From Bacillota bacterium (GTDB lineage Bacteria > Bacillota > Clostridia > Tissierellales > Peptoniphilaceae), in the NCBI GenBank assembly GCA_023394045.1, contig JAEXBN010000003.1, positions 1-36,237 of the forward strand: a DNA stretch of 36,237 nt, in the 5' to 3' direction. Made by a program: the position numbers and the translations under genes. Below the pieces are notes generated by a model. That model saw only the letters and a program-made list of their open reading frames with translations, was not told the origin of the DNA and ran no database searches. Positions 1 to 7,020 of the stretch are shown here, in pieces; the first letter of the stretch is position 1, and every line of letters starts with the position of its first letter.

Positions 1-186
1 CTGTTCAGGAACCGGCTTATCCAGACCATACCGCTCATTGAGCACTTTCATTACTGCCTCTGTCTTCGCTTTTTCTCCATTGAACGGTCCGCCCGGAACC
101 AGATTCATCATGAAGAAGGTTAGGAAGCAGATCAGCAAAAGAGCAACCACCGCGAGTACGACTCGCTTCGTAATATACTTATGCAC
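1..186 (-). CDS. oppB: Oligopeptide/dipeptide ABC transporter permease, OppB/DppB type, 5' part only
   Basis: This reading frame runs off the left edge; 62 codons are visible. It starts with GTG at 186-184, preceded by an AGAGGA ribosome binding site about six bases away. The N-terminus begins with basic residues (HKYITKR), then one long hydrophobic segment (about residues 9-28), then NLVPGGPFNGEKA and YGLDKPVPEQ. That layout, one membrane helix followed by a 'P-GDP'-like segment and a YGLDKP-type motif, is known from OppB/DppB permeases of peptide or nickel importers. These proteins form half of the membrane channel that receives peptides from a surface lipoprotein. The family assignment is inferred from this short N-terminus only; the substrate cannot be told. 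Its partner genes would lie further left, outside the window. A promoter is visible upstream. Confidence 0.75.
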   Translation of the reverse strand, partial: MHKYITKRVVLAVVALLLICFLTFFMMNLVPGGPFNGEKAKTEAVMKVLNERYGLDKPVPEQ

Positions 187-248
187 TGAGATCCTCTTTT
201 CCTTCTGTCCTCTGTTCAAAAAAACATACAGTCAAATCGTATTTCTAT

Positions 249-278
249 ATTCTAAATGATTGTATGCTGTAAATTCAA
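249..278 (-). promoter_or_regulatory. Predicted promoter of the oppB-like gene
   Basis: Reading the minus strand, a -35 box TTGAAT (278-273) and a -10 box TAGAAT (254-249) are separated by 18 bases. Transcription would start near 243, giving a leader of about 57 bases that holds the ribosome binding site. Inferred from consensus only. Confidence 0.5.
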
Positions 279-320
279 GAAATTTTTAATGAATCCTTTC
301 ATTTCTTTGAAAAATAGCAT

Positions 321-361
321 AAAAAAACGTGGAAACCCCCGAAAGGTCTCCGCGTTTTTTT
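321..361 (-). terminator. Bidirectional intrinsic terminator downstream of the purine permease
   Basis: An inverted repeat (ACGTGGAAACC with GGTCTCCGCGT, one mismatch and one G-U pair) is flanked by seven A on the left and seven T on the right, so it can terminate from either side. It ends the minus-strand purine permease transcript before the oppB promoter. Confidence 0.85.
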
Positions 362-368
362 ATGCTGT

Positions 369-404
369 TCCTCCTATTTTTATGCTTTCCATAGGAGGAT
401 TTTT
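369..404. other. Second inverted repeat just after the purine permease stop codon
   Basis: TCCTCCTAT (369-377) and ATAGGAGGA (391-399) can form a perfect 9-bp stem with a 13-base loop. A T-run follows on the plus strand only. On the minus strand it sits in the 3' untranslated region between the permease stop codon and the main terminator, where it may protect the mRNA end. Note that the stem contains an anti-Shine-Dalgarno-like and a Shine-Dalgarno-like arm. Confidence 0.5.
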
Positions 405-405
405 C

Positions 406-1824
406 TCAAAACTGAGCGATCAAAACAAAGTTGAGGATAAACAATGCGCCACAGATCCAAATCAGCGGGCGAATCTCTTTGGCTTTCCCTAAAAACACTT
501 TGACGAGGATGTAAGCAAAGAAGCCGAATGCGATCCCATTGGAAACGCTGTACGTCAGCCCCATAAAAATACTGGCGAAAAAGCAGGGAATGGCTTCCTC
601 TAAATCGGACCAGTGAATATCAGCAAAAGATCCAACCATCATGATTCCCACCACGATCAGCGCCGCGCTCGTCGCCTGCGCTGGAACAATCGAAGCGATG
701 GGTGCAATCAAAATGCAAAGTGCAAACATCAGCGCGGTAAAGACCGAAGTGAGCCCGGTGCGCCCGCCTGCACCGATTCCGGCTGCAGACTCCACAAATG
801 TCGTGGTGTTCGATGTCCCGACAATGGCGCCGATGGACGTCGCGATCGAATCGGCGAATAATGCCTTATCCAGGCGCGTGGAAAATCCGCTCTCCGTTTC
901 CATTTTCTCGACCTCAGCCGCAGTGAAAATTCCGGCAGTCTGGCCTGTTCCAATAAAAGTCCCAATCGTATCAAACGTATCGGTGATCGAAAAAGCAAAG
1001 ATCGTGACAAACAGGAGCGGAAGTTTCGCCGGATCGGCGAACAGAGAACCTAGCCCTTCCGATCCAAATGCTGCCCCAAACGTGATGCCCAATTGCGTAA
1101 ACGCGTCGCCGAGGGAAACGCCACTTGAACCGACCGTCGCCAGATCCACCACGCCCATCGGGATGGCCACCAGCGTCGAAACGATGATGCCGATCAAGAC
1201 CGCGCCTTTCACATTTTTCACCACGAGAACAACGGTTAACAATAAGGCGAAGAGCGAAAGCAGCACGCCGGATGAATTCAGCGCAACCAATCCCGGAACC
1301 GCCGCAGAGGATCCGATCACGGTTTCACCCGCTTGAACATAAGTCCCCGGATCCAGCAAAAACTGTAAAAGTCCGGCATTCTTGATCCCAATATAGGCCA
1401 CGAAGATGCCAATCCCGCCACCGATGGCTTTCTGAAGCGATTCTGGAATGGCTTCAATCAACAGCTTCCGAACTTTGGTCACCGTAATAATAATGTTGAT
1501 GATTCCGCATACAAAAACGAGAGCCAACGCCTGCTGCCAGCTGAATCCCAGCTGCAGCGTCACTGTGTAGGTGAAAAAAGCATTCAAGCCCATGCCCGGT
1601 GCAACCGCGTAAGGAACATTGGCAAACAGCGCCATGACCAAGGTTCCGATCACTGCCGCGATGATGGTCGCCAAATAGACGCCTCCCCACGGCATGCCAG
1701 ATACCGCCAAGACGCTTGGATTGACAAACAAAATATAACTCATTGCAAAAAAAGTGGTCAGACCCGCCATCAATTCCGTCGAAATGGTGGTTCCATGCTC
1801 CTTCAAGTGAAAAAATCGTTCCAT
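406..1824 (-). CDS. pbuG: Hypoxanthine/guanine-type purine permease (AzgA/PbuG, NCS2 superfamily)
   Basis: Predicted 472-residue membrane protein that imports purine bases by cation symport. It begins MERFFHLKEHGTTISTELMAG and continues GLTTFFAMSYILFVNP, the hallmark N-terminus of the AzgA/PbuG branch. Further typical stretches are PYAVAPGMGLNAFF in the first substrate-binding segment, SITDTFDTIGT, and GTSNTTTFVESAAGIGAGGRTGLT near the second. About twelve to fourteen hydrophobic segments are visible, as usual for the family. An upstream ATG-less extension is open to 1857, but the ATG at 1824 has an AAAGGAG site six bases before it and matches family N-termini, so it is chosen. It follows rsmE by 39 bases on the same strand with no promoter visible between them. 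I looked for, and did not see, a purine riboswitch upstream. Hypoxanthine/guanine versus adenine preference cannot be read from sequence alone. Confidence 0.9.
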   Translation of the reverse strand: MERFFHLKEHGTTISTELMAGLTTFFAMSYILFVNPSVLAVSGMPWGGVYLATIIAAVIGTLVMALFANVPYAVAPGMGLNAFFTYTVTLQLGFSWQQALALVFVCGIINIIITVTKVRKLLIEAIPESLQKAIGGGIGIFVAYIGIKNAGLLQFLLDPGTYVQAGETVIGSSAAVPGLVALNSSGVLLSLFALLLTVVLVVKNVKGAVLIGIIVSTLVAIPMGVVDLATVGSSGVSLGDAFTQLGITFGAAFGSEGLGSLFADPAKLPLLFVTIFAFSITDTFDTIGTFIGTGQTAGIFTAAEVEKMETESGFSTRLDKALFADSIATSIGAIVGTSNTTTFVESAAGIGAGGRTGLTSVFTALMFALCILIAPIASIVPAQATSAALIVVGIMMVGSFADIHWSDLEEAIPCFFASIFMGLTYSVSNGIAFGFFAYILVKVFLGKAKEIRPLIWICGALFILNFVLIAQF

Positions 1825-1863
1825 GCGTTCTCCTTTCGCCTCCCCTATTAAAAACAAGATGAA

Positions 1864-2628
1864 TTATATTGAAAGTCCATGCCCTTCGCAACCGATCGGC
1901 GACTGTCCTTCCATCTGTTGCGCTGCCATTCCAGTCGCCAGAACCGCTGCGGTGTCCGCGCGCAGAATTCTGGGTCCAAGCGACGCAAAATGCAGGCGCT
2001 GCTCATAAAAGGCATCCATTTCCTCAGAAGACCATCCGCCTTCCGGACCGATCAAAAGAAGAATCCCGCATGTCATCGGGATCTTCCTAAGAAGTGAACC
2101 AAGCAGAGGGGCTTCATCTCCCCTTCGTTCCGCCAGTACAATCGCCGGCATTTCCGGGTATCGACGAACGAGTTCCAATGGCGCACATGCGCTTTCCAAC
2201 CGCGGCACCCGATGTCGTTCCGACTGCTCGGCGGCCTCTTCCACGATGCGCTCATAGCGCTGTTGACGATGATCCGAAATCGGGCGCTCATTGACTCTCT
2301 GGCTCTCAAGCGGAACAATCGTCGTCGCCCCCAGTTCCGCCGCTTTCTGAAGCGCCCATTCCCAATGCTCTTTTTTAATGCGCGCCAGCCCGAGAATCAG
2401 TGGAACCGGCAATTCCCGGCGCTCTTCGAGAAGTGCCTGCACTCTGGCGCTGAGCGTCTTTTTATTCATCTCCAAAGCGCAAAGAAAAGGGCGGCCGGAT
2501 CCATCAATCAGACGGATCTGGTCGCCCTCACGGCAGCGCAGCACTTTTCGAAGCTGATCGGCTACCGGCTCCCGAAGCACCACACGTTCACCGACCGACA
2601 GCACCTCTTGTACAAAAAACTGCTGCAC
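1864..2628 (-). CDS. rsmE: 16S rRNA (uracil-1498 N3)-methyltransferase RsmE
   Basis: RsmE methylates N3 of U1498 in helix 44 of 16S rRNA using SAM; it is a SPOUT-family (knotted) enzyme acting on the assembled small subunit. The 254-residue length is normal. The N-terminal PUA-like part (HLRKVLR-like: DQLRKVLRCREGDQIRLIDG) is followed by the SPOUT domain with LGLARIKKEHWEWALQKAAELG, LLLIGPEGGWSSEE and LGPRILRADTAA, the SAM-binding knot signatures. The start is GTG at 2628, with GGGAGG about nine bases upstream. It begins one base after the stop codon of the upstream regulator gene, so the two are co-transcribed. In many Firmicutes rsmE instead follows dnaJ-prmA, so here it has been separated from that neighbourhood although both lie in the same window. 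Confidence 0.95.
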   Translation of the reverse strand: MQQFFVQEVLSVGERVVLREPVADQLRKVLRCREGDQIRLIDGSGRPFLCALEMNKKTLSARVQALLEERRELPVPLILGLARIKKEHWEWALQKAAELGATTIVPLESQRVNERPISDHRQQRYERIVEEAAEQSERHRVPRLESACAPLELVRRYPEMPAIVLAERRGDEAPLLGSLLRKIPMTCGILLLIGPEGGWSSEEMDAFYEQRLHFASLGPRILRADTAAVLATGMAAQQMEGQSPIGCEGHGLSI

Positions 2629-2629
2629 G

Positions 2630-3037
2630 TCAGATTTCCTCCCGCTGATCAGGCGCGTTCGTATTCACCATCCCATCCGGAAATGCCTCGCGCAAACGAT
2701 CGAAGGTTTCCTGCGAGATCGCATGTTCTGCTTTGCAAGCATCATCATCTGCCTGCTGTGCAGAAACCCCAATCGACTGAAAAAACCGATTCAAAAAGTG
2801 ATGGCGCAAATCAATCTGCTCTCCGATTTCCGCCCCGCTTTCCGTCAAAACCAGCGTGCCATCCGGCTCCATGCGAACCCTTCCCTCACGTTCCAACTTC
2901 TTAATGGCGTTGCTGACTGAGGCACGGGAGAGGGAAAGATGATTCGCGATATCAATGGAACGCACTTCTCCCAGTTCGCGACCTAGAACCACGAGCGCTT
3001 CCAGATAATTTTCGTCCGCATCATGAATATTATGCAT
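2630..3037 (-). CDS. DtxR/MntR-family metal-dependent transcriptional regulator
   Basis: A 135-residue protein with an N-terminal winged helix (about residues 9-62: VRSIDIANHLSLSRASVSNAIKKLEREGRV) followed by the metal-binding/dimerisation segment (TESGAEIGEQIDLRHHFLNRFF ... ACKAEHAISQETFDRL). The paired His residues and the D-C-x-x-E-H segment match the metal ligands of the DtxR/MntR family, which represses metal uptake genes when Fe(II) or Mn(II) is bound. There is no C-terminal SH3-like domain, so it is the short, MntR-like form. The ATG at 3037 follows GAGGAGG. It leads an operon with rsmE and pbuG. Which metal it senses and which genes it controls cannot be read here; a palindrome inside its own promoter suggests autoregulation. 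Confidence 0.88.
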   Translation of the reverse strand: MHNIHDADENYLEALVVLGRELGEVRSIDIANHLSLSRASVSNAIKKLEREGRVRMEPDGTLVLTESGAEIGEQIDLRHHFLNRFFQSIGVSAQQADDDACKAEHAISQETFDRLREAFPDGMVNTNAPDQREEI

Positions 3038-3056
3038 TCTTCCTCCTCGATATGAC

Positions 3057-3075
3057 GAGACCGGGGAACGGTCTC
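3057..3075 (-). other. Hairpin in the leader of the metalloregulator mRNA
   Basis: GAGACCG and CGGTCTC form a perfect 7-bp stem with a GGGAA/TTCCC loop, about 9 bases upstream of the GAGGAGG ribosome binding site. No T-run follows, so it is not a terminator; a role in mRNA stability or translation is only a guess. Confidence 0.5.
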
Positions 3076-3089
3076 AAAATCTTTTTCAT

Positions 3090-3113
3090 ATTGTACCATT
3101 TTAATCCGATTAA
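3090..3113 (-). promoter_or_regulatory. Predicted promoter and operator palindrome of the metalloregulator gene
   Basis: On the minus strand an extended -10 element TGGTACAAT (the hexamer lies at 3095-3090) is preceded by a poor -35. A perfect 13-base palindrome, TTAATC-C-GATTAA (3101-3113), sits immediately upstream of the -10. A protein bound there would block RNA polymerase, so it is a candidate operator, possibly for the regulator itself. Confidence 0.5.
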
Positions 3114-3162
3114 GGAAAAGTCGCGCTGATTTGAGGCTCTCTATCCTCTTTTTTCGTTTCTG

Positions 3163-3189
3163 TTATCACTCTATGTTAATGAGTGATAA
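3163..3189 (+). promoter_or_regulatory. CIRCE operator (HrcA binding site) of the small heat-shock gene
   Basis: TTATCACTC-N9-GAGTGATAA is a perfect 9-9-9 inverted repeat. The CIRCE consensus is TTAGCACTC-N9-GAGTGCTAA; only the fourth base of each arm differs. The site lies directly upstream of the -35 box of the small heat-shock promoter. HrcA is encoded in this window. Confidence 0.9.
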
Positions 3190-3195
3190 AAAATG

Positions 3196-3223
3196 TTGAC
3201 TTTAAGATCAAAGATGGTATAAT
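3196..3223 (+). promoter_or_regulatory. Sigma-A promoter of the small heat-shock gene
   Basis: TTGACT (3196-3201), a 16-base spacer, and a perfect TATAAT (3218-3223). The start of transcription would be near 3230. A small hairpin GAGGT-GAGAG-ACCTC (3232-3246) would lie at the very 5' end of the mRNA. Confidence 0.85.
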
Positions 3224-3295
3224 TAAGTCACGAGGTGAGAGACCTCAGGAAGATAACAAAAACGGAAGTCATTCCGATCAGAAAGGAGAATGAAC

Positions 3296-3727
3296 ATGAA
3301 ACTGGTTCCTTATCGTATGAGTCCGATGCACAACACCTACAGCATGATGAATGGATTGATTGACGACTTCTTCAAAAGTGGCTTTGACGATTCTTATTTC
3401 GATTCCTTTAAGGTCGACGTCGAGAAAACGGCAGATCGATATGTCGTGACGGCGGATCTTCCGGGAGTCAAAAAAGAGGATATCGCTGTCGATGTCGAAG
3501 AGGGCGTGCTGACCATCGCCATCCATAAAGAAGAAAATACGGAAGAGGCGGATCAGGAGAAAAATTATCTCCATCGTGAACGCCGGATGATGAATACGTC
3601 GCGTTCCGTCCGTCTGGGCGATGTCGATGAAGAGAAAATCGCCGCGTCGCTTCAGGATGGCGTCCTGAAAATCGAGCTGCCTTTCGCAGAGGAAATTCAA
3701 AAGAAACGTGCGATCGAAATTCAATAA
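3296..3727 (+). CDS. hsp20: Small heat-shock protein, Hsp20/alpha-crystallin family
   Basis: An ATP-independent holdase that binds unfolding proteins in the cytoplasm and hands them to DnaK. The 143-residue product has a short N-terminal arm (DDFFKSGF), an alpha-crystallin domain (about residues 38-135) with VTADLPGVKKEDIAVDVEEG and the hallmark DGVLKIELP, and a C-terminal I-x-I motif (AIEIQ) used in oligomer assembly. An ATG at 3290 is in frame, but AAGGAG lies only one or two bases before it; the ATG at 3296 has the proper seven-base spacing and is chosen. The gene stands alone between its CIRCE-controlled promoter and a strong terminator, so HrcA repression and heat induction are expected. 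Confidence 0.95.
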   Translation: MKLVPYRMSPMHNTYSMMNGLIDDFFKSGFDDSYFDSFKVDVEKTADRYVVTADLPGVKKEDIAVDVEEGVLTIAIHKEENTEEADQEKNYLHRERRMMNTSRSVRLGDVDEEKIAASLQDGVLKIELPFAEEIQKKRAIEIQ

Positions 3728-3764
3728 TACGCGTTCCAGCAAGAGCATCGGTTGCTTCTAAAAG

Positions 3765-3808
3765 AGATCCGCCCCGCATCACGATTCGATGCGGGGCGGA
3801 TCTTTTTT
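3765..3808 (+). terminator. Strong intrinsic terminator of the small heat-shock gene
   Basis: A perfect 16-bp stem (3765-3780 with 3788-3803) around a 7-base loop, followed by a run of T. It also sits just past the end of the convergent thiT gene and may serve both. Confidence 0.95.
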
Positions 3809-3824
3809 GTTTTAGAACACGCAA

Positions 3825-4436
3825 TCATCCCTTTTGCCTTTGGAGCATGCGCCCAAGCGGCTTCCACAGCAATGCCAAAATCACGAGACAAATCAGGAAA
3901 TCCGCCCCGAGGAAACTTCCGTTGTATCCCAGACTGTAAGCAAAACCGCCGGACAGATTCGACCAAGTCAGCGCCTGTCCCAATGTCCCGCCGGCTTCAA
4001 AATCAATGGAGGAATAGAAAATGCAGCCCGAAAGCACGTGCATCGCCAGCCGAAGCAGAACCGCCAAAACGGATGCCGGAATAAAGTGCAGCAATCCATC
4101 CCACCCTTCGCTGTCTTTAATCTGCGCCAAACCGGCAAATCCCAACATCGCATAAGCAATGGGGTAATCCAGCAGTGCCTGAAGCGGATGCACAATATAT
4201 CCCCCGAGAATAAAGTCGAGCACCCCGTAGACTGCCCCGACAATCACGCCTCGCTTCCACCCCCAGCGCAACGCAAAAATCAAAATCGGCGCCATCGATG
4301 CGAGGGTCACGCTTCCTCCCATCGGCATCTCAAACAGCTTAATAAAAGATAACACCTTCGCTAACGCAATCATCACACCCGCCTCCGCGATCATGCGCGT
4401 TGACAGTCCGCTCCGTCTTTTTTCATTCGTTTGCAT
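3825..4436 (-). CDS. thiT: Thiamin ECF transporter substrate-binding subunit ThiT
   Basis: ThiT is the membrane S-component that captures thiamin and docks onto the shared ECF energising module (EcfA/A'/T, encoded elsewhere). About six hydrophobic segments are visible. Family features include the segment MGGSVTLASMAPILIFALRWGWKRG (shown in two parts in the protein, residues about 38-62), followed by GAVYGVLDFILGG, LLDYPIAYAMLGFAGL, RLAMHVLSGCIFYSS and a C-terminal SLGYNGSFLGADF stretch. Three in-frame ATGs exist (4466, 4448, 4436); only 4436 has a well-spaced GGAG, and it gives the usual short N-terminus, so it is preferred with moderate certainty. The gene is alone downstream of a TPP riboswitch, which confirms thiamin as the ligand. 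Confidence 0.92.
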   Translation of the reverse strand: MQTNEKRRSGLSTRMIAEAGVMIALAKVLSFIKLFEMPMGGSVTLASMAPILIFALRWGWKRGVIVGAVYGVLDFILGGYIVHPLQALLDYPIAYAMLGFAGLAQIKDSEGWDGLLHFIPASVLAVLLRLAMHVLSGCIFYSSIDFEAGGTLGQALTWSNLSGGFAYSLGYNGSFLGADFLICLVILALLWKPLGRMLQRQKG

Positions 4437-4485
4437 CCACTTCTCCATTCCCGTTCGGATCTTCATCCGCCCGCTGCACGGGTCG

Positions 4486-4509
4486 AAAAAAGGCGCCCAA
4501 AGGGCGCCT
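4486..4509 (-). terminator. Riboswitch expression-platform terminator of thiT
   Basis: On the minus strand AGGCGCCC-TTT-GGGCGCCT (8-bp stem) is followed by a T run, between the TPP aptamer and the thiT start. It should form when TPP is bound and stop transcription before the gene. Confidence 0.9.
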
Positions 4510-4608
4510 CGTGAACTTCGAAAAATCCGCGCAACTTCCCTCCGCTATCATTACATAGATCAGGTTTGGGGTTGGTGTTCACCTCTCAGCCGTAGCACCC
4601 CCAGTCGC
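4486..4608 (-). promoter_or_regulatory. TPP (thiamin pyrophosphate) riboswitch controlling thiT
   Basis: On the minus strand the aptamer (4608-4531) shows the conserved THI-box elements: GGGGTGC, GGCTGAGAGGTGAACACC, ACCTGATCTATGTAATGATAG (here 4572-4547 roughly) and GCGGAGGGAAGT. The closing stem pairs GCGACT (4608-4603) with AGTTGC (4536-4531). The terminator at 4509-4486 follows, so this is a transcription-attenuating riboswitch. A GTTCAC segment (4516-4511) between aptamer and terminator is complementary to GTGAAC inside the aptamer and could take part in the alternative, ligand-free fold (inference). Confidence 0.95.
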
Positions 4609-4647
4609 TTTGTTTTATGAAATGGTCAACATCTCTGTGACGACTTT

Positions 4648-4676
4648 ATTTTATTCTCATCCCGCAAAGGATTCAA
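4648..4676 (-). promoter_or_regulatory. Predicted promoter of the thiT riboswitch transcript
   Basis: Minus-strand TTGAAT (4676-4671), 17-base spacer, TAAAAT (4653-4648). Transcription would start near 4641, about 33 bases before the aptamer. Confidence 0.65.
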
Positions 4677-4693
4677 GATCCTCCTTCTTTCTT

Positions 4694-6037
4694 TTACGCC
4701 TTGAACCGGTGCCCAAAGAGCAAATCCCCCTTGCGGGCATCAATCTGAACGCCAACCACCTCTCCGGTGCTCACTTCCTCATCTTGAATCGACACACGAA
4801 GATAATTTCCGGAATACCCTGTCGGCCATCCCTCTTCCGAGCGCTTCTCTTCAATCAGAACGTCTAGCACAGATCCTATGTGCTGATCCATGAACGCGTA
4901 GCGCAGCCGCTCCTCTTCCTTCTCTAAACGCATGGCACGCGCTTTTTTGATCTGCGGATCAACCTGACCGGTAAACAAAGCCGCCGGTGTCCCTTCCCGC
5001 GGCGAATAAGGAAAAATATGCATCCGCGAAAAACCAACGCGCTGGACAAATTCCAGCGTTTCTTCAAATTCCTTTTCCGTCTCTCCCGGAAATCCCACAA
5101 TCACATCGGTGGTCAAGCCCGCATCGGGGAATACCTCACGAATCAAATCCACTTTTTGTGCATAAAGAGCCGTATCATATTTCCGGTTCATCTGTCTCAA
5201 AATCAAATCCGACCCGCTTTGAAGCGAAAGATGAAAATGAGGACAAACCTTCCCTGTCGCCCGCAACCGAAACAGCCGATCCCTAGTCACCCAGCGCGGT
5301 TCAATACTTGACATGCGAATGCGTTCCACCGCGGGAACCTTCGCGATGGCTTCCACGACATCCACCAGATCCTGTCGGCGCTCGCGGACTGACCCGCCGC
5401 TGACGTCCATAGAGGATCGCAGACCTTGGCCATAGCTGGCCACATGGATCCCCGTCAGGACAATTTCACGAAAACCCCCGGAAGCTAGGCGTTCCGCCTC
5501 TTCCACGATATCGTCCAGCGGACGCGAAGCGATATGCCCCCGCGCATAGGGAATGATGCAATAGCTGCAGAACATATCGCATCCTTCCTGAATCTTAATC
5601 GTTGCCCGAGTCATGGACTCTTCAGTGGAAATCGAAAGCGCATCAAATTCGGTCTGTTCATCAAGGTTGCCAACATCCACCTGCCGGAGCCCCGTTTCTT
5701 CCACTTGGCGAATCAATTCCGGGAGACGGGCGCGTCCCTTCGTCCCAAGGATGATATCCACGCCCTCAATCGCTTCAATCTCTTGTGGCGCCACCTGCGC
5801 ATAGCATCCGACGACCGCGACGATCGCCGAGGGATTCTCACGCTTCATCTTCCGAATCTGCTGACGGCTTTTTGCATCCGAGACATGCGTCACCGTACAG
5901 GTGTTGATGACCAGTAAATCCGATGTTTCTCCCTCTTTGCGCGGGCGATAGCCATGGCGCTCAAGAAGTTCCTCCATCGCTTCGGTTTCATATTGGTTGA
6001 CCTTGCACCCGAGCGTATGAAATTCAAACGTCTTCAT
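4694..6037 (-). CDS. mtaB: tRNA (N6-threonylcarbamoyladenosine-37-C2)-methylthiotransferase MtaB
   Basis: A radical-SAM enzyme that converts t6A37 to ms2t6A37 in tRNAs reading ANN codons. The 447-residue length is typical. The N-terminal methylthiotransferase domain carries the three cysteines for one 4Fe-4S cluster (LGCKVNQYE, INTCTV, VGCYAQ); the radical-SAM domain has GCDMFCSYCIIPYARG with the CxxxCxxC cluster motif; a C-terminal TRAM domain (about residues 380-445) ends the protein. The sequence LGCKVNQYETE and the CxxxCxxC context are of the MtaB type rather than MiaB or RimO. Its ATG overlaps the prmA stop codon by four bases, making it the last gene of the dnaK operon. No clear terminator is visible after it; the next element downstream is the thiT promoter. 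Confidence 0.93.
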   Translation of the reverse strand: MKTFEFHTLGCKVNQYETEAMEELLERHGYRPRKEGETSDLLVINTCTVTHVSDAKSRQQIRKMKRENPSAIVAVVGCYAQVAPQEIEAIEGVDIILGTKGRARLPELIRQVEETGLRQVDVGNLDEQTEFDALSISTEESMTRATIKIQEGCDMFCSYCIIPYARGHIASRPLDDIVEEAERLASGGFREIVLTGIHVASYGQGLRSSMDVSGGSVRERRQDLVDVVEAIAKVPAVERIRMSSIEPRWVTRDRLFRLRATGKVCPHFHLSLQSGSDLILRQMNRKYDTALYAQKVDLIREVFPDAGLTTDVIVGFPGETEKEFEETLEFVQRVGFSRMHIFPYSPREGTPAALFTGQVDPQIKKARAMRLEKEEERLRYAFMDQHIGSVLDVLIEEKRSEEGWPTGYSGNYLRVSIQDEEVSTGEVVGVQIDARKGDLLFGHRFKA

Positions 6038-7020
6038 TCCTGCACCCGATCCGCTTCAATCACAGACCATTCATCGATATGATTCTCCTGGCGCACGGCA
6101 AACCCACAGGCCGTCAGCGCTTCAACCACATCAGGAACACGGCGTGTCAGAATCCCTGAAAGGATCAAGCGTCCTGTTTTTTCCAGATGTTCCGGAACAT
6201 CCGGCAACATCCGAATGACCAGATCTGCAAGCAAATTGGCGCAGATCACATTGAAGCGCCCCTCAACGCCCTGCAGCAAATCACAGTTCTCCACCGAAAA
6301 GGAAACCCCATTCAACGCAGCGTTATGCGCCGCCGCCCGTCGCGCGTCTTCATCAATATCCGTCGCCAGCACATGCGCCATCCCACACTTCGCCATATAA
6401 ATCGCGAGTATGCCGGATCCCGTCCCCAAATCCAAACCTCTTCGTCCGGAAAGCGCATGCGGCGCGGAAGAGTCCGACTGATCCAAGCGCTCCAGCGTTT
6501 CAAGACAAAGCGACGTCGTGGGATGCGTCCCCGTTCCAAACGCCATCCCCGGATCGATATAAATCGGCATCCGCCCAGCATCTTCGGGAAGCATCCACGC
6601 CGGAACAATTTCGATGGTCTCGCCAATCGGCAAAGGATGATACGTCTTTTTCCATTCCTGATCCCAATGGGAATTGTCGATATGCCGCACGTCCAGCACA
6701 TGCACCATGCCGTCCCATTGCTCCATACATGCTTTTCGGAAACCGACGGCATGCTCCTGCCCCGCTACCGTCGCCTCAAAATACACCAGCTGAACCACAT
6801 CTTCCTCGCCGAGTTCTTGTCCGGCATTTTGCTGCATGGCGCTCACCAGCTCTTCATGGATCGACAGTTCCCACTCCGGCCGATCCGCTTCATAAGATTG
6901 GATCGCCTGGAGGTCGAGGATCTGTGTTCCAATGCTTCCGGATTCTGCAATCAAATTCTCGACCGCATCTTCCAGCACACGGGGATAGGCAATTTTCACT
7001 TGTTCGAATTGTCGATTCAT
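6034..7020 (-). CDS. prmA: Ribosomal protein L11 methyltransferase PrmA
   Basis: PrmA trimethylates residues of ribosomal protein L11 with SAM. The N-terminal L11-recognition domain (about residues 1-110) is followed by a class I methyltransferase fold with DPGMAFGTGTHPTT, GLDLGTGSGILAIYMAK (SAM-binding motif I), ATDIDEDARRAA and ICANLLADLV. The 328-residue length is slightly longer than the usual ~300-315. Two starts are possible: GTG at 7023 and ATG at 7020; the ATG overlapping the dnaJ stop as TGATG is preferred, with AAGGA inside the 3' end of dnaJ. The dnaJ-prmA link is common in Firmicutes. Confidence 0.94.
   Translation of the reverse strand: MNRQFEQVKIAYPRVLEDAVENLIAESGSIGTQILDLQAIQSYEADRPEWELSIHEELVSAMQQNAGQELGEEDVVQLVYFEATVAGQEHAVGFRKACMEQWDGMVHVLDVRHIDNSHWDQEWKKTYHPLPIGETIEIVPAWMLPEDAGRMPIYIDPGMAFGTGTHPTTSLCLETLERLDQSDSSAPHALSGRRGLDLGTGSGILAIYMAKCGMAHVLATDIDEDARRAAAHNAALNGVSFSVENCDLLQGVEGRFNVICANLLADLVIRMLPDVPEHLEKTGRLILSGILTRRVPDVVEALTACGFAVRQENHIDEWSVIEADRVQE

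Noticed and set aside
641..1336. 231-codon plus-strand open frame opposite the purine permease
   Set aside because: Translation is low-complexity and unlike any family; it mirrors the permease codons, which have a clear family match and ribosome binding site.
1825..1863. Possible purine riboswitch before the purine permease
   Set aside because: Only 39 bases separate it from rsmE, too short for an aptamer, and none of the conserved purine-aptamer loops is visible.
3232..3246. RNA thermometer in the small heat-shock gene leader
   Set aside because: The hairpin is small, lies at the 5' end and does not cover the ribosome binding site.
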